34,558 nucleotides of DNA from Gammaproteobacteria bacterium (GTDB lineage: Bacteria > Pseudomonadota > Gammaproteobacteria > JAGOUN01). Each line of letters begins with the position of its first letter. Positions within the stretch are counted from its first letter, which is position 1. Positions 33,094-34,558 of this stretch are shown one piece after another. The notes beneath the pieces were generated by a model. It was given only the letters and a program-made list of their open reading frames with translations, was not told the origin of the DNA and made no database searches. Both the position numbers and the translations under genes were made by a program. Where the stretch lies: assembly GCA_018061255.1 (NCBI GenBank), contig JAGOUN010000011.1, forward strand, positions 1 through 34,558, in the 5' to 3' direction.

Positions 33094-33876
33094 TTGTCAT
33101 CAGTTGTTTTTGGTATTCACGCGGTAGTAGCGTTGTTAAGTTGTCAGCCGGAATCTGTGCAAATCTTGTGTTTTACGAAGGGCATGTCAAATCCACGCTT
33201 GCTTGCGTTGGAAGAAAAGGCAAAAAAAGCGCAGATTAAAATTCTTTATAAAACACCCCAACAGCTTGATGAGCAAGCAAATAATCAAAGTCACCAAGGC
33301 GTTATCGCCATACTGAATACTGCAGTGCCGCCAAAGGTGCTGACGCATTTTTCTGAAGACATGTTGCCCGATTTTCTTGAATCAATCACGGGCGTTCCTT
33401 TTTTATTAATTTTAGATGCTGTGCAAGATCCACATAATTTGGGTGCTTGTTTACGTAGCGCAAATGCTGCCGGTGTTCATGCGGTTATTGTGCCTAAAGA
33501 TAAAGCAGTTGGACTAACTCCCGCCGCCATTAAAGTAGCGAGTGGGGCGGCAGAATTTACACCGTTTTTCCAGGTGACTAATTTAGCGCGTACTTTAGAA
33601 ATGTTAAAACAAAAAGGTATTTGGTTATTTGGTGCTGCTGGAGAGGTAGATGCCAGTATTTATCAGCACGATTTTCGCGGCCCGATTGCGCTTGTATTGG
33701 GCAATGAAGAAAAAGGCTTGCGGCGTCTAACCCGTGATTTATGCGATCATCTTTTTCAAATACCTATGCATGGCCAGGTGGAAAGTTTAAATGTTTCTGT
33801 TGCTGCAGGAGTTTGTTTGTTTGAAGCGCAGCGGCAGCGCACTCATTTTATTAATGAGAGGGTTCTGGCTTCTTGA
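33094..33876 (+). CDS. rlmB: 23S rRNA (guanosine-2251-2'-O-)-methyltransferase
   Basis: A 260-residue SpoU-family (SPOUT-fold) enzyme that methylates G2251 of 23S rRNA with S-adenosylmethionine. The N-terminal substrate-binding domain starts VVFGIHAVVALL. The catalytic domain has the three family motifs: LDAVQDPHNLGACLRSANAA, LVLGNEEKGLRRL and IPMHGQVESLNVSVAAGVCLFE, which form the trefoil-knot SAM site. The start is TTG 33094 with GGAG 6 nt upstream; no ATG fits. It is cotranscribed with rnr. Confidence 0.94.
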   Translation: MSSVVFGIHAVVALLSCQPESVQILCFTKGMSNPRLLALEEKAKKAQIKILYKTPQQLDEQANNQSHQGVIAILNTAVPPKVLTHFSEDMLPDFLESITGVPFLLILDAVQDPHNLGACLRSANAAGVHAVIVPKDKAVGLTPAAIKVASGAAEFTPFFQVTNLARTLEMLKQKGIWLFGAAGEVDASIYQHDFRGPIALVLGNEEKGLRRLTRDLCDHLFQIPMHGQVESLNVSVAAGVCLFEAQRQRTHFINERVLAS

Positions 33877-33938
33877 TTATTGATGGTTTCTCAAGTATCT
33901 TAAGATGGTGATTAATTTTTACTTTTAAGGGATAGAAA

Positions 33939-34220
33939 ATGAAAAAGACACTTGTTGCACTTTTTTTAGCTGCTGGTTTAGGTTTAGCTGCTGGCAACGC
34001 AATGGCTCAAGAAATTGTAGCTCCTGCAGACCAAGCTGCTGCTGCTGCTGATCCTTCTACTGCTGCTGCTGCTGATCCTTCTACTGCTACTGCTACTGCT
34101 ACTGCTACTGCTACTGCTGATATTAATGTTGAAGAACCTACTACTACTACTGATGAGTCTACTACTGATGACTCTACTACTGATGACTCTACTACTGATG
34201 AGTCTACTACTGGAGTATAA
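33939..34220 (+). CDS. Exported low-complexity Ala/Thr/Asp/Ser repeat protein
   Basis: A 93-residue protein with a signal peptide (MKKTLVALFLAAGLGLAAG, cleavage after NAMA). The mature part is almost wholly low-complexity: Ala-rich, then six Thr-Ala pairs, then an acidic Thr-Thr-Asp-x-Ser section. Nearly every Ala is GCT and every Thr is ACT, so the protein repeats are DNA repeats too and probably expand or contract by slippage. AAGGGA lies 7 nt before the ATG. It ends with an intrinsic terminator downstream, so it is a single-gene unit. Disordered, possibly O-glycosylated or surface-exposed, is an inference. No family is recognised. Confidence 0.7.
   Translation: MKKTLVALFLAAGLGLAAGNAMAQEIVAPADQAAAAADPSTAAAADPSTATATATATATADINVEEPTTTTDESTTDDSTTDDSTTDESTTGV
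34083..34118 (+). repeat. Six tandem ACTGCT units
   Basis: Six perfect 6-bp units, which encode the Thr-Ala pairs of the exported repeat protein. The imperfect GCT-rich run at 34035-34075 lies just before it. Confidence 0.9.
34146..34205 (+). repeat. Four tandem 15-bp units ACTACTGATGAxTCT
   Basis: Four units that differ only at one base (G or C), encoding Thr-Thr-Asp-Glu/Asp-Ser. Unit changes keep the reading frame. Confidence 0.9.
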
Positions 34221-34266
34221 GCTCAATACCCAGGCTATTAGTTAGCTTCGGGATATCTGTCTTATT

Positions 34267-34299
34267 TGTAACCCACTAAAACGTGGGTTACATATTTTT
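34267..34299 (+). terminator. Intrinsic terminator after the repeat-protein gene
   Basis: A 10-bp perfect stem (34267-34276 with 34283-34292) and a 6-nt loop, followed by TATTTTTG. It lies 47 nt after the stop. On the minus strand the stem could also serve ychF, though a T-run there is weaker. Confidence 0.8.
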
Positions 34300-34361
34300 G
34301 TTAGTAAGAAAATATTGAGTAACGTGAGTGAATTGGTAGTGATTCTTTTCTCGGGTGGGTT

Positions 34362-34558
34362 TTATACATTAAATCTAAAGTGTATAACATCACCGTCGCG
34401 TACGGTATATTCTTTACCTTCTGAGCGCCATTTTCCAGCTTCTTTAGCGCCTTGTTCGCCACGGTATTTGACAAAATCCTCATAGGCAATGACTTCTGCG
34501 CGCATAAAGCCACGTTCGAAATCGGTATGAATGACGCCAGCGGCCTGAGGTGCGGTTG
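34362..34558 (-). CDS. ychF: Redox-regulated ATPase YchF (Obg-like), partial C-terminus
   Basis: The last 65 codons of the gene, with the N-terminus outside the window. The minus-strand translation reads [20 protein letters not shown], then [20 protein letters not shown], then [11 protein letters not shown], and ends [11 protein letters not shown] before TAA (34364-34362). This is the TGS-domain tail that defines YchF, an Obg-family ribosome-binding ATPase. The longer unrelated open frame over the same bases is a shadow. Gene content to the right is not known. Confidence 0.93.
   Translation of the reverse strand, partial: TAPQAAGVIHTDFERGFMRAEVIAYEDFVKYRGEQGAKEAGKWRSEGKEYTVRDGDVIHFRFNV

Noticed and set aside
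34035-34205. A CRISPR array, suggested by the regular repeats.
   Set aside because: The units are 6 and 15 bp, contiguous and coding, without spacers.
33984-34226. A Ser-rich open frame on the minus strand.
   Set aside because: It is the mirror of GCT/ACT codon repeats in the plus-strand exported protein, with no start signal or family.
34301-34513. A 70-residue minus-strand open frame at the right edge.
   Set aside because: It is out of frame with the clear YchF C-terminus that covers the same bases.

Overview
The window looks like a chromosomal segment of a low-GC gammaproteobacterium. The order rppH-ptsP-lgt-thyA and the pair rnr-rlmB match the E. coli-type gammaproteobacterial arrangement. 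The AT-rich codon use, a long Sel1-repeat protein and the gene mix would fit the Legionellales (Coxiella/Legionella relatives), but that placement is an inference from gene content, not a sequence search.

Region 1 (1-3011) holds the N-terminal part of an MHS-type MFS transporter (minus), a decayed AAA/DUF4143 ATPase (plus), and a minus-strand pair dapB then a leucine-dehydrogenase-like gene.

Region 2 (3098-23684) is a large surface-glycan locus. One plus-strand run of tightly packed, often ATGA-overlapping genes starts at a good sigma70-like promoter. In order it encodes a polyprenyl-phosphate sugar-1-phosphate transferase (priming enzyme), a fused ATP sulfurylase/APS kinase (PAPS synthesis), a PqqD-like protein, an HprK-like kinase, three glycosyltransferases, an NTP_transf_5-type nucleotidyltransferase, CysQ (PAP removal), ManC (GDP-mannose) and an ABC-2 export pair. 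A minus-strand DUF4143 ATPase follows, then two overlapping minus-strand sulfotransferases, three more GT4 glycosyltransferases and a GT-C-like membrane transferase. PAPS supply, PAP recycling and two sulfotransferases within a glycan cluster argue for a mannose-containing, sulfated surface glycan exported by an ABC transporter. No sulfate-reduction genes (cysH, cysI, cysJ) are present, so the PAPS probably feeds sulfation rather than cysteine synthesis. The PqqD/HprK-like/nucleotidyltransferase triad is the most mysterious part and the best candidate for an undescribed system.

Region 3 (23718-34558) is mostly housekeeping: rppH, ptsP, a Sel1-repeat protein, lgt, thyA, a small exported 4-Cys protein, a small lipoprotein, rnr, rlmB, a secreted low-complexity Ala/Thr repeat protein, an intrinsic terminator, and the C-terminal part of ychF. 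Strong inverted repeats lie before the intact DUF4143 ATPase, before its decayed relative, between lgt and thyA, and upstream of rnr. No RNA genes, insertion sequences or CRISPR arrays were seen. No stretch longer than about 300 bases lacks a gene, except 844-1238, which is filled mostly by the pseudogene.
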